A stretch of DNA of 64,000 nucleotides from Ceratopteris richardii (Eukaryota > Streptophyta > Polypodiopsida > Polypodiales > Pteridaceae). A program made the translations under genes and the position numbers. The notes under the pieces were generated by a model. That model was not told the origin of the DNA. It saw nothing but the letters and a program-made list of their open reading frames with translations, and did not search any database. Position 1 is the stretch's first letter. Each line of letters begins with the position of its first letter. This document shows, in pieces, positions 32,596-44,199 of the stretch. The DNA is taken from NCBI GenBank assembly GCA_020310875.1, contig CM035408.1, forward strand, positions 149,040,907-149,104,906, in the 5' to 3' direction.

Positions 32596-33783
32596 TTATG
32601 CATAACAAATTTTGAACCGTCAATGAACTGCACAACCACATCTCCAATCCCCAAAACGTCACATTGGTAAGAGTCACCAAGTCTCATGGTACCAAGAGAC
32701 TTTGCTACATAATCAGAGAATCATTCTCTGTGTGGTGTCACATGGAAAGAAGCAGCACAATCTAGCAGCCACGTGTGGGAAAGAGAATCAACCATAAGAG
32801 CCTCAATCGGCATATTACTATCAAGTGTCAACACATCATCATCATCAACAATAGCATTAATTTCTTCAATCTTCACAGTCGAAGTAGATGGTGCAGGTAA
32901 CTGTTTAACATGCCCATCAACATTTTTTCCTTTACATTTAGCATTCTTTAATGCATAATAAAAATTCGTAATATGTCCTTTCTTATTACAATAATGGCAT
33001 TCGATATCCCTCTTCCTTGATTTACTTCTACTCTTATTCTGTTTACCATTCTTTTCCTTGTTCTTGCTCCTGCCATATTGCTGATTCTTTCCTTAGTAAG
33101 AATCACGAACATTATATGCATCTTCACTCTGAGTGCCAACCATAGATTTTCTATGAAACCCCTCACTCAAGAGTGATCCACATATGTCATCATAGATGAG
33201 TTTACCACCAGGTGCACTATTGCCAATAGTTGTGCAAAATGTATCCCATGATGATGGTAGGGTGCATAATAGCAATACTACTTTCATTTCATTATCCATA
33301 TCCATTTTCAAAGCCTATAACTGAGAGAATATAGCATCAAACTCATTTAGATGAGCAGCAACACTATCTCTATCCTTCATGTGAAGGTCATATAATTTTC
33401 TCATGTGATACACTTTATTTGATGTCGTCTCTCTTTCATATGTATTGCATAACTTCTTCCAAAGCTCCTCTGCACTTTTACAATCTAATATTGTAAAGTA
33501 AAATTATTTGCTAGGTGCAAGCGAATGGTAGAACTAGCCATTTCATCTAAGTCATCCCAATCATCTTCATCCATGTCAGAGGCTTCTTTGAAATCCCATT
33601 TACTGGCTTCCATTGCCTCCTTTGAATCAGCACATCTGTAATTTGATTCTTCCATAGAGCAAAGTTTGTGCCATCAAATTTTCGGATCTCAAAATGGTCT
33701 TTGCCCTGCAAGTTATAGCTCCTCCTTGGAACACTGGAACTAGACCCTGATCCACTAGAAGGGCCTGAGACCTCTGGCATCAT
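32596..33783 (-). pseudogene. copia gag-protease remnant
   Basis: Starts ATG 33,783 on the minus strand: IRKFDGTNFALWKNQI (copia gag opening), then VVLLCTLPSSWDTF, a Lys-rich region, knuckle CHYCNKKGHITNF (last Cys replaced), and protease WLLDCAASFHVTPHREF (Ser-Gly replaced by Cys-Ala in the DSGAS motif). It ends at KFVMHNV, where the gypsy LTR begins. Multiple frameshifts. Both the knuckle and the active-site motif are damaged. Confidence 0.87.
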
Positions 33784-34364
33784 GGTAGAGAAGTGAATAG
33801 AATGATAATGGATCTAGAAGAGTCCAAACACCAACAAATAAGTGTATCAAGGAGTAAATCGACCACTATATAGTTGACAAAACCAAAAATCTAGAAAATT
33901 TTTGCCAGAGTATCCTTTGCAAAATGAGCATATGACCAGTGTCAAAATATCATAAAAGTGCAAGTAACAACATGTTTACCTGCATAGTGAATCACTGACT
34001 CCGCTGCATATAATCAATTACAAAATAGAAGCCAACTAGGCTTATCGAGCACCTATGAACAACTATCATACATCTCCTATGGTGAGGCTGGGTAAGTCTT
34101 CCACCTACATCAGACCCTGATATCTGGGTATCTCCCAATTAAGAAAACCTCACCATGACCCTCTTTATCAAATGTAAAACACTTTATGCAAAAATGTAAC
34201 CGCTATATCAATGGCCACATGGACCTACATAAGTGGTATCCACAGACATACATGGTATGTGCTCAATATATGCAATAAAATGACACTAAAAGGTTGAATG
34301 CATAGCCCAAAAACTAGCCAACAACACCTGCAAGTGTCTATCAACTCAGATGTTTTAGGCTCAA
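33784..34364. other. no gene; likely copia leader or LTR
   Basis: Upstream (minus sense) of the copia gag start. No LTR boundary or primer-binding site could be identified. Confidence 0.4.
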
Positions 34365-35242
34365 AAACTTGCGATAACGATAGAAGAATTATTGCGAGCG
34401 AAACCACAACTGTGGAAACAATTAGCCGAACAGTTGAAGATAGGAATGGAAGAATCTATAAAAGAGAGAAAAGAAGTGGAAGCTCCATCAACCATCCAAA
34501 TCCCAATAGATAAAGTAGGACAATTTAGCGAGGGAGATGAGGGAAATACATGTCTTCCATCACTTCTAAAGGATACATGACCAAACCAATCTTAGACACC
34601 GGAGTAGGTGTAGGCATAGCCACTAAAGAAATTTGGGAAAAATGGGGAAAGCAAGCCCTATGACCTACATGTGAAACTCTAGCTAGTTGATGGTCATGTT
34701 GAGAGACCACTAGGGATACTGGAAAAAGTTATGTTGACCACATGTGGAGTAGAATTCTAACATAATTTAGCCATTTGCCAGTTCCGAAAAGCTAGCAACT
34801 ACGAAATGATTTTGGGATAACCATTCATGAGACAATTAAGAGTTGTGCAAGATTGGGGAAGAGATTCTTTGTACCTACAACACCAGGGGACAACTACAAA
34901 GATAAATTTACATACCTTATCATATAGAGATGTACCCCTATTACAATGGAATTCATTCCATAGAGAGGAAGATGATTTATCCATTCACAACACAGGGTCA
35001 AGTGACCAATCATGGATGAATGAGGATGTCTAGTTATGGATGTGTAAGGAAGCAAAAAAAGAGGAGAAGAGAATGGAATTGTGGCCAATAGGGCACAAGA
35101 ATTCTAGACCCATAAACGACCCAACATATATGCCTCAAACATTTCCTGATGAAGCATTCGAGATGCACGGATGTATGGAAATATTATCCACTCTCGATGT
35201 GTGCATAAACGAGGAAGTGTTGACCATGAATGAATTCATAGA
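34365..35242 (+). pseudogene. gypsy gag-proximal protease (PR1) and linker to RT
   Basis: Helix LRAKPQLWKQLAEQLKIG, then a GDEGNTCLP strand, the active-site block ILDTGVGVGIATKEIWEKWG (Asp-Thr-Gly kept, about 34,588), PLGILEKVMLTTCGVEF, NYEMILG and RVVQDWGRDSLYLQHQGTTTKI. The same order as in G5 at 50.7-51.6 kb. Stops and two frameshifts. The 3' side runs straight into an LTR fragment at about 35,243. Confidence 0.87.
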
Positions 35243-35450
35243 TGAAGAAGCTAGAGATCTCATTTTTGAGGTTGGCTTGGTAGATATTGAAGCTTTTGTA
35301 ATAGATTTCTTTTGTAATTGAAAGCATTCTCTTGTTTGTGTGTGTCGCGTGTGTTGCTTATGGTCACCATACCACCCTCACGTCTCCGTGGATTGACAAT
35401 TATGAGTTGGAACTTCTCACTTTGGTACTCACCATTGTGCTAGAGTGACA
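35243..35450 (+). repeat. gypsy LTR 3' fragment (R-U5)
   Basis: Homologous to the last 270 bp of the LTR at 44,642-45,306, from just after its TATA box (CTAGAGATCTCAT / CTAGAGAGCTCAT) to GTGCTAGAGTGACA. It provides the C-terminal part of an otherwise open frame at 35,040-35,321, which is therefore chimeric and not a gene. Confidence 0.85.
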
Positions 35451-35720
35451 AGCTTCTCACTGGGGCGGTTGATAGGACCTACAAAGTCTATGCACCACTT
35501 GAAGAATGCATGTCCTCCCATCATGGGTCTCAATGGCATCTCATCTTTTCAAATAGGATATTGAGCTTGCATGTGTCACACCTCTTCACATAGGTATGTG
35601 CATCCATATGAAGAGTGGGCCACCAAAGACCTAAAAATAGAATAGATTTGATCACTCAATCAGGTCCAAAGTGGCCTCCTACAATGCCTTGGTGTGCAGT
35701 TTCTAATATCTTCAAATACT
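35451..35720 (-). pseudogene. gypsy integrase zinc-finger remnant
   Basis: The minus strand reads HQGIVGGHFGPD, GLWWPTLHMDAHTYVKRCDTC, a gap, then FFKWCIDFVGPINRP. This is the H-H-C-C finger and the first catalytic-Asp block of gypsy integrase, with frameshifts. Confidence 0.85.
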
Positions 35721-36840
35721 ACTTTTTGTTCTTGGATCAACTCCTACCTATCTATTTTGATCCATTGATTAGTGGATCATCTTCCAAAAAACATACATGA
35801 TTATTTATGGTCATTAGCTAGCTAAAGGAGCCCACTATACTCTTCAGCCATCATTCTCAGCAGGTGTCAAGCAGGATCTAGCAACACCACTTCATCTCTT
35901 GTGACTATCCACCATCTCCTCCAACAATTACTATGGCTCTTGAATTCATGTTCTCCTAATGCTTTATGATATGGTGATTGTAGTATCATGCCTATGTAAA
36001 CACAGTTCCTCTCATGTTTGAAACCTGTCTCTCTGTTTATGAATTCATCTGTTGCTTCTCAATGGGTGTTAAATTTCAGCATTACAAAGGTGGACATTTA
36101 CTTGATTTGAGAACTACACTATTATTTAAGGGTGCTATTTTAGTTGCATCATCTGCACATTTTTTTGGAGGTGATCTCTTGCTAAAGTTTTTGGGGATTG
36201 AGCATTCTTCTGCACCCTCGTGCCAATTGCTTCATTGGGGTTGAGCTCATTCATAAGCTCCCCTTGTTTTGTTGTACTACCATAATGGGTGTGAGGCTTG
36301 CTCCCCCTACCTCATGGGGATTCTATCTACAAGGTCAAGTCACCTTTGGGCTCCCTCATTGATCTCCTTGATTATGTGGGGCATCACTTTCTTTGGCTAT
36401 GGACGAAGTCAAGGGAGGAATGTTTTTGTGTGTTGCCCTTCATCTAACTCTCTCTTGACTATGCTTGATGGATCTTCTGGGGGTTACTCAATACTTCAAA
36501 TGGATTGTAGATGCAAGGATAGATGTAGGATGCTACAATGTTTTGGCCATTTTGGTGAGCACTTCAATACTTAAGAATTTCCCAATAAGGTCATCTCCTC
36601 TACTTTCTTTGTGTATCCTATCAAGGAGATCTAAGCCTTGAGCTCCCATGATTGCTCGACTCTCACAACATCGACTGCACCCCATCCCTCCTACGACTCC
36701 TATGGCATGAAGAACTTTCCACGTCTTGTGAAGGGACTACTACAAGAAGAGTTGGGAGGAAGATGATTGATTTTGATGTAAAATACTACTAAATATATGA
36801 GGAATAAAACAATTGCTCATGGTGCTCCATCGTTGGTGAA
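35721..36840. other. no gene recognised
   Basis: Probably upstream parts (RNase H/RT) of the minus-strand gypsy remnant, but too decayed to identify. Confidence 0.4.
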
Positions 36841-36845
36841 TGGAT
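36841..36845. repeat. target-site duplication, left copy (copia 2)
   Basis: TGGAT, matched at 43,517-43,521. Confidence 0.93.
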
Positions 36846-37034
36846 TGTTGAAGAATCACTCACTAATTAGACATAAAAGACATGAAGACATATGAAGGAT
36901 GAAGAAAGATGAAGAGAAGCAGAAACAGAGCATTCTGAAAATCAAGTCTTAGTGAAGGGACAAATTCACGCTTGTAATATAATACATAGAAATTTCCAGA
37001 ATTACGAGTTTTGAATCTCACAACAAATTATATG

Positions 37035-37042
37035 TATATAAA
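37035..37042 (+). promoter_or_regulatory. TATA-like element in copia 2 LTR
   Basis: TATATAAA at the same relative place in all four LTRs of this family. The transcription start would be about 30 bp downstream, which would put the 11-bp array within the transcript. Confidence 0.55.
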
Positions 37043-37678
37043 TGAGTTAGAAGATCATAATAACAACGCCGGAGAGAGGCTGGATAGAGCGGAGAAATAG
37101 AGCACATAGAGAGTGCATAGAGTAGAAGGAAGTGCACATATGATGAGATGAATAGTAAAACCTGAAGTGTCGGGTATTCATCTGTAAGAGAGTTGGTAAG
37201 GAAGAACTACTCAGCATAGGAGAGTTTTCCATGGCTATGAGCGAAGTGAGGCCAAGCCATTTTGTACACATCTTCTCTAATAGAAAACACATGTTTGTGT
37301 GGAAAGATTTGAGTGCATTCTTATTGTGTGAAGAAATCTAAGTGATTTCATTTTACTGTGAAATTTAGTTAACAGTTACAGTTTTCTCATCGCATATTTT
37401 ACGGTACTTCTACAAGTTAGATCTCACAGTATAGTGTAAAGTTTTTTATGAGTGATAGCTTATTTTGAAGCTACAAGTCTCAACTACAAACTGATCAAAA
37501 GAGTTTTGTGAAATGGAACATGTACACACAGTACTGTGTCTGAGAGTAAAGGCATCCAAAACTGATGAAGTTTTTTCTCAAACTTCAAATAGAGTTCATT
37601 CACTGAAGGAAGCTCACGTATTACTTCTTTACTTCATTTACAACCATTTGAAGTAACTACAAACAGAATTGCAGTTGA

Positions 37679-37766
37679 TTCCAGTAACATTCCGGTATAA
37701 TTACGGTGAGATTACGATGACAGTCCGGTAACAGTCCAGTGAAGTTTCAGTGATATTCTAGTGAGT
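37679..37766 (+). repeat. 11-bp tandem array (8 units) in LTR
   Basis: Eight consecutive 11-mers, for example TTCCAGTAACA, TTCCGGTATAA, TTACGGTGAGA, GTCCGGTAACA. Confidence 0.95.
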
Positions 37767-38059
37767 TCAAAACATAGTTTTGGCACATCTAAGTGGCAGA
37801 AAGAATATCTAACAGTAAGTAAATGAAGAATCATAAAGATTGAAGTAAATCAGATCAGAATTGAAGCCTGAAACAAAAGGCAAAGTTTTCTGTAAAGTGA
37901 ATTTTCAGATTTCACTAAATACAGTTATAATGTTTTCAGTTTCAGAAAGGTTGCTAAGCTATTGATGATTATAGAGGTATTCTAATATCACTCTAGCTTA
38001 ATTCTTGTGATGTGATGAATTCTGTAGCTTAGTTTACTAGTTTTCATTGCGTCAACAAG

Positions 38060-38071
38060 TGGTATCAGAGC
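38060..38071 (+). other. primer-binding site of copia 2
   Basis: TGGTATCAGAGC, two bases inside the 5' LTR, matching initiator Met-tRNA. Confidence 0.93.
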
Positions 38072-38269
38072 AGAAAGGTCCTCAAGAGTAAACGGAAGTG
38101 CAGATATAAGGAAAGCTGAAGAATTCTTCACAAGAAAGGTGAAAGCTGAGGTGATCAACAACAAACGGCATCAGAAAAGCATTCCAAACTCATCCTCCAG
38201 GGTAAAGGTTTATGAAAGGTAAAATCTTTTAACATTATACTCACGGACAGCAACAGAAACAAGAAGATC

Positions 38270-39240
38270 ATGGCAGATCACATTTCTATTGACAAATTGG
38301 ACAGAGATAATTATCCCACATGGGTAATGCAAATGGAAGCCTTACTTATGAGTAAGGACTTAATGATATATGTGACAAGAGAAGAAAAGAAGCCTACTTT
38401 TGGAGACGACAGTCAACCAAAGAAAGAAGAGTTAGAAGCCTTGAAGTTGTGGCAGAAGAAAGATGCAACGGCAAGAGCTTATATCTACAATACCATTACA
38501 GATCATCTACTACCACATATTAGGGGCTTGGAAAAAGCGGAAGATATATGGAGTGCATTGGAAGATCATTTCCAAAACACTACGAAAGCTAGGAAGGCTA
38601 GCTTATGGTCAGAGTTTACAACATTCAAGAAAAAGCAAAGTCAAAGCATTAGTGATTATGTCACTAAGATGAAGGACTTGGCAGACAGTCTTGGATCTAT
38701 TGATGAGGATATTGAAGACCACAGATTAATAGCACAATTACTTTCCGGACTGAGAGGAGATGAAAGGTGGAAACCTTTTGTACTCTCAACTGAACTTTCA
38801 TTAAATCATTTCTACCAGATTTAAATCAATTGCTTGGACTAATGCTAACATTTGAGCAAGATTTGAAGGCAGATGGAGATAAAGGACATAGTTCTGCTAT
38901 GTACGCAAAGAGTAAGAAGAAGGTTGATAAAGGTAAAGAAAAGGATGAAGAAGAAGTGACTACTCAAGAAAATAATACAAAAGGAAGAGGTAATTAGAGT
39001 AACAACAAGAAGTCTTGTTGGATCTCTGGATTAAGCAATCATTTGGCTCATGATTGCTGGCATAATTCTCAAGGATCAAGTCAGAATCAAAACAACAATA
39101 GCACAGACAGAAGTGGAAGATATCAAAGAGGTAGACAAAGCCAAAGAGGTGGATATGGTAGAGGTGGAGCAAGAAGTTGGGGACAGAATCAGTCTTACAA
39201 CACCACCTACTACAACTATGCAAATGATACACAGAATGAC
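38270..39240 (+). pseudogene. copia 2 gag
   Basis: ATG at 38,270, opening MADHISIDKLDRDNYPTW. UBN2-type capsid to ELSLNHF, where a one-base deletion near 38,810 shifts the frame. A TAG at about 38,995 follows with loss of a short Arg/Gly segment present in element 1. The zinc knuckle reads CWISGLSNHLAHDC: the second Cys is Ser (TCT at 39,025-39,027), so zinc binding should be lost. The tail is Gln/Arg/Gly-rich and continues in frame into protease. Confidence 0.93.
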
Positions 39241-40407
39241 AATCATACAACATTGATGATGAATTTGATAAGTGTGTCAGAGAATGAAGATCTAAAGTTA
39301 TTCTATATTGACTCTGGTTGTTCAAATCATTTGTCAAGAAATATAGAATTGTTATCAGAATTGGAAGGAGGTATTTCAAATCATACAGTACAAACAGGTG
39401 ATAACACAAAACATAATGTGCAGTCAATTGGAAAAGTAAAATGTAAGAATGGAGCTGACCTGCTAACAAATTTTTTGTATGTTCCAATAATCCCAAAGAA
39501 TCTGATCAGCGTGGGACAGATAGAGAAAAAGGTTTTTAAGTCAAGTTTACAAATGAATGAGTATTTGTTGAAGATCCAGAGAATGGATACAATAAAATTG
39601 TCTATGGTAAGAAGGAAGGTAAACTTTTTATTCTTAAAGTACAAGGGAATGTTGATCAAGCATTGATCACACATGGTGATGAAGTATTTACAGAATTAGA
39701 CCTCTGGCATAAGAAGTTAGGACACTTCAATGAAAAAGGAATCAAAACTGGAAAAACAATCTGTAAGAGGATTACCAAATATGAAGAATCAACATATGAT
39801 TCACAAATGTGAAGCCTGTCAGATGGGGAAAGCACGTAGATTACCATTTCAGAAGAAGGGTTACAAACATGATGGTTTGCTAGAACTCATACATACAGAT
39901 GTATGGGGACCGACAAAAGAAGGATCTATTAGTGGCTCAAGGTATTATGTTCTTTTTATTGATGATGCGACAAGATGGATAACTCTTTATGTTTCGAAAG
40001 AGAAGTCAGAAGTGTTTGGAGCTTTCAAGCATTTTCATGCATATGCTGAAAGACTTACAGGACAAAAACTCAAAAGGCTAAGGTCTGATGGAGGAGGAGA
40101 ATATTTTTCTCAAGAATTCAATGATTATCTGTGGAATGGAGGTTATAAAAGAGAAATAACTTGCAGGTATACACCACAACAAAATGGAGTAGCAAAAAGG
40201 AGAAACCGAACTCTAGTTGAGTTTGTTAGAGCAATGTTAAAGGAGAAGAATTGTTCAAATTATCTTTGGGTTGAGGCTATAAATACAACCACATATCTTG
40301 TAAACAGATTACCATGTGCAATTTTAAATGGAATGACCCCTTATGAAGCTTCATGGGGTAAGAAACCAACACTTGATCATTGTGTTATAGGTTGTGGAGT
40401 CCTTTAA
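39241..40407 (+). pseudogene. copia 2 protease-integrase
   Basis: Protease active-site block FYIDSGCSNHL (about 39,302) and LLTNFLYVPIIPKNLISVG. Then the GAG-pre-integrase finger (HKCEACQMGKAR) and integrase with D in HTDVWGP and D in RSDGGGEY. The third catalytic residue is lost: NGVAKRRNR has AAA (Lys) at 40,195-40,197, where element 1 and copia 3 have Glu. About 120 bp are deleted after PTLDHC compared with element 1. The finger and core are otherwise well kept. A frameshift near 39,750 separates protease from integrase. Confidence 0.93.
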
Positions 40408-42290
40408 CCAAAGAGTTTATTGTTTCCAGAGATGTGACATTTGATGAAAAGAAGAGTTGGTATGCAGATAAAGAACATAATGATGAAACAATTGAAGAAG
40501 AGGTAAGAAGAAATGAAAAAGGTAAATCACATATGCAGATGAATGGAGATGAAGATCATATGCAAGCAAGTACATCCAGGTTTGGATCAGTTATGAGAAA
40601 TGGAGATGCACCTAGATTTGATGAAGAAGTGTATTCAGATACACATGAAGAACTTGAACCAAGAAGGTCAAATAGATTAAGGAAACAACCAACAAGGTAT
40701 TCCTATGATACTTCTTATTTGACTCAGCAAAACTATGCTTATTTAGTAAAGGAAGATGAGGAGCCTCCAAATTATAGTGAAGCAAAAGGTCAGGAAAAAT
40801 GGGAAGAAGCAATGAAGGAAGAGTTCAATGCACTTGAGGAGAACAAGACTTGGGAACTTGTTCCAAAACCAAATGGTAAGAAAGTGATTGGAAATAAATG
40901 GGTTTACAAAGTTAAGAAGCTTGCAGATGGAAGAATAGCCAGATACAAAGTAGTCAAAGGTTATGCTCAGACGCATGGCATAGATTATGATGGGACATTC
41001 AGTCCAGTGGCAAAGAGGTCAACTATGAGGACATTGATTGCTATAGCAGCATCAAAAGGATGGAAGCTAAGTCAATTGGATATAAAGAATGCATTTCTAA
41101 ATGGATATATATCAGATGAAGTCTACATGGAACAACCTGAAGGGTTTGTAAGTTCTAGTTACCCAAATCATGTTTGCAGATTAAGAAGAGCACTCTATGG
41201 ATTGAAGCAAGCTCCAAGAGCTTGGAATTACAGACTTGTGAAGTATCTCAATGATCTCGGATACCAAAGTTCAAAGGCAGATGCAAGTCTACTCATTAAG
41301 AAAACAGATGAAGGTATTATCTACATTTGTATTTATGTAGAGGACATTATAATCACAGGTACCTGAGATGAAGGAATCAAGGAGGTAAAGAGATTGCTTG
41401 AAAAAGAGTTCAAGATCAGTGATCTAGGAAAGTTATCATACTTTCTTGGAATGGAAGTTTCTTATACAGATCATGGTATATTTTTTTCGCAAGAAAGGTA
41501 TCTTCTCAATTTACTAAAGAAGTTTAACATGGAAAATTGCAGAGAATCCTCAACACCACTTGAGGTCAATCATAAACTCAACAAATATGATGGTGCAGAG
41601 TTTAAAGATATGAGGAAGTATCAATCTTTAGTGGAAAGCTTAATTTATGCTACGCTAACAAGAACTGATCTTAGTTATGCAGTGGGAGTTCTATCACAGT
41701 TTATGCATTGTCCAAAGGATCAACATTGGGTTGCAGGACAAAGAGTTGTTAGATATATCAGAAGAACTATAAAGGAAGAATTATATTATCCTTTTACATC
41801 AGATATAAAGCTAAGAGCATACAGTGACTCAGACTGGGCAGGAAGTCAAGATGACAGAAGTTCAACACATGGGTATATGATATACGTAGGGGATAAGCTT
41901 GTCAGTTGGTGTTCAAAGAAGTAGCATATAGTGGCCTTATCGTCAACTGAAGTTGAGTATAAAGGACTTGTGGAAGTAGCTAAAGAAGTGATAAAGATGC
42001 AGACCTTGTTCAAAATCTTGGGTATTGATCAAGGTATACCTATCATACATGGAGACAATATGAGTTCGTTGTATCTTGCAGCAAATCCAGTATTTCATGC
42101 AAGAACAAAGCACATAGAGATTCAATATCATTTCTGTGAGAGAAAAGGTAATGGAGAAGGAGATTGAAATAGTATACACTCCTACAAAAGATCAGAGTGC
42201 AGATATTTTGACAAAGAGCTTGGATGGAGTAAAGACAAGTAGATTCAAAGAAATGGCAGGAATAAAAGAAAAGAAGAATATATGAAAGAT
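40408..42290 (+). pseudogene. copia 2 reverse transcriptase-RNase H
   Basis: Charged linker, then EENKTWELVPKPNGKKVIG, a 9-bp in-frame deletion in the ARLVVKG block, WKLSQLDIKNAFLNG and LYGLKQAPRAWNY. The catalytic motif is YVEDI (GAG at 41,340-41,342 for the first Asp of YVDD). TGA at 41,364 follows. Then LGMEVSYTDHGIF, RNase H YSDSDWAGSQDDRSS, a TAG at 41,922 in place of the Gln of KKQHIVALSS, ALSSTEVEY, ARTKHIEIQYHF, a frameshift near 42,140, and the C-terminal ADILTKSLDG block. Confidence 0.94.
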
Positions 42291-42310
42291 CAGAGGATGC
42301 TAATTAGTGA

Positions 42311-42322
42311 TTCAGGGGGATC
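42311..42322 (+). other. polypurine tract of copia 2
   Basis: TTCAGGGGGATC directly before the 3' LTR; a related tract flanks copia 1. Confidence 0.85.
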
Positions 42323-43516
42323 TCTTGAAGAATCACTCACTAATTAGACATAAAAGACATGAAGACATATGAAGGATGAAGAAAGATGAAGAGAAGCAGA
42401 AACAAAGCATTCAAAAAATCAAGCCTTAGTGAAGGGACAAATTCACGCTTGTAATATAATACATAGAAATTTCCATAATTGCGAGTTTTGAATCTTGGAA
42501 TAAATATGTATATAAATGAGTTAGAAGATCATAATAACAATGCCGGAGAGAGAGGCTGGATAGAGCGGAGAAATAGAGCACATAGAGAGTGCACAAAGTA
42601 GAAGGAAGTGCGCGTATGATGAGATGAATAGTAAAACCTGAAGTGTCGGGTATTCATCTGTAAGAGAGATGGTAAGGAAGAACTACTCAGCATAGGAGAG
42701 TTTTCCATGGCTATGAGCGAAGTGAGGCCAAGCCATTATGTACACATCTTCTCTAATAGAAAACACATGTTTGTGTGAAAAGATTTGAGTGCATTCTTAT
42801 TGTGTGAAGAAATCTAAGTGATTTCATGTTACTGTGAAATTTAGTTAACAGTTACAGTTTTCTCAGCGCACATTTTACGGTACTTCTACAAGTCAGATCT
42901 CACAGTATAGTGTAAAGTTTTTTATGAATAGCTTATTTGAAGCTACAAGTCTCAACTACAAACTGATCAAAAGAGTTTTGTGAAACAGGACATGTACACA
43001 CAGTATTGTGTCTGACAGTAAAGGCATCCAAAACTGATGAAGTTTTTTCTCAAACTTCAGATAGGTCATTCACTGAAGGAAGCTCAGGTATTACTTCTTT
43101 ACTTAATTTACAACCATTTGAAGTAACTACAAATAGAATTGCGATTGATTCTGGTAACGTTCCAGTACAATTACGGTGACATTCCGGTAATAGTCCATTG
43201 AAGTTCCGGTGATATTCTGGTGAGTTCAAAACATAGTTTTGGCACATCTAAGTGGCGGAAAGCATATCTAACAGTAATTAAATGAAGAATCGTAAAGATT
43301 GAAGTAAATCAGATCAGAATTGAAGCCTGAAATAAAAGGAAAAGTTTTCTGTAAAGTGAACTTTTAGATTTCACTAAATATAGTTATAAAGTTTTCAGTT
43401 TCAGAAAGGTTGCTAAGCTATTGATGATTATAGAGGTGTTCTTATATCACTCTAGCTTAATTCTTGTGATGTGACGAATTCCGTAGCTTAGTTTACTAGT
43501 TTTCGTTGCGTCAACA
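42323..43516 (+). repeat. 3' LTR of copia 2
   Basis: 1,194 bp. Starts TCTTGAAG where the 5' LTR has TGTTGAAG, so the terminal TG is mutated. Small indels and substitutions separate the pair. Confidence 0.94.
43149..43225 (+). repeat. 11-bp tandem array (7 units) in LTR
   Basis: Seven units, one fewer than the 5' LTR of the same element; for example TTCTGGTAACG, TTACGGTGACA, TTCCGGTGATA. Confidence 0.95.
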
Positions 43517-43521
43517 TGGAT
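43517..43521. repeat. target-site duplication, right copy (copia 2)
   Basis: TGGAT, identical to 36,841-36,845. Confidence 0.93.
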
Positions 43522-44199
43522 CCAACTGTCAACCTAGTAGATTGGCTCCATGGTTGATGCACTTTAGACTAAATGAAGAATAAGCAGTCGGTGTGTTGTT
43601 CCTTTGCAAAGAAGGGATTATTAGCATGACCCGTACGTAATGTTTTCGTTTAACTCATCACTCTTTCATAGTTGGTGTGTGCTCTTTGGATATAGTGAAC
43701 CTCATATAGTGATTTGAAGTGAAGCATCACAGATGATGAAGCTCCTCAAGGTCATGCAACTCACAATATGCTTATGGAAGCTTTTCAGGTACAACCATTT
43801 ACTACATGCTTCATCTTGGCGCATTTCTCTACGATGGATTGTGAACCTTGGAAGGTTGGTCGATGTTTCCCAGTAGTGGTAAAGAGAGAAGCTTTGGCAT
43901 CCAAGTTGTTAGCATTTTTTGGTGTCACAAAATGGCAAGGATGGTTGTTTATAAGTTATCAAGAGGGAAGGTGAGATTTGTTAAGAAAATACAATGATAG
44001 CATTACTGCAAGTATGAACAAAGTATCGTGTAGGTTTGCATCGATATAATTTAAACCTCGTTTGAATTTTATTGAGATGTGAGCCATCTCGGTCTACTGC
44101 ATCGATGACGAGTTCAAAATCTAAGTGATGATTTGTTGGACTATATCAACATGGAACCTACCAAAGCCTAGTTGTTTGGACTCTTCAGTGAAGTAAGAT
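43522..44199. other. no gene recognised
   Basis: Continuation of the sequence split by copia 2. A frame at 43,768-43,974 has a short resemblance to about 5,740-5,905. It probably includes decayed upstream parts of the accessory ORF that becomes readable at 44,200. Confidence 0.4.

Larger units (their letters stand above)
36846..38057 (+). repeat. 5' LTR of copia 2
   Basis: 1,212 bp. TATA-like TATATAAA at 37,035-37,042 about 190 bp in. 11-bp array at 37,679-37,766. Confidence 0.95.
36846..43516 (+). mobile_element. copia element 2, complete ends
   Basis: A 6.7-kb plus-strand copia element of the same family as element 1. It has two LTRs (TGTTG...CAACA), a primer-binding site, gag, protease, integrase, RT, RNase H, a polypurine tract and a perfect TSD TGGAT. 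All domains are present but disabled: frameshifts, stops and substitutions at catalytic positions (integrase Glu to Lys, RT YVDD to YVED, knuckle Cys to Ser). The 3' LTR has also lost its terminal TG (now TC). Confidence 0.97.

Noticed and set aside
35040..35321. 93-codon plus-strand gene
   Set aside because: Its 3' third aligns to the LTR at 44,642-45,306, so the frame is a chance fusion of gypsy linker and LTR.
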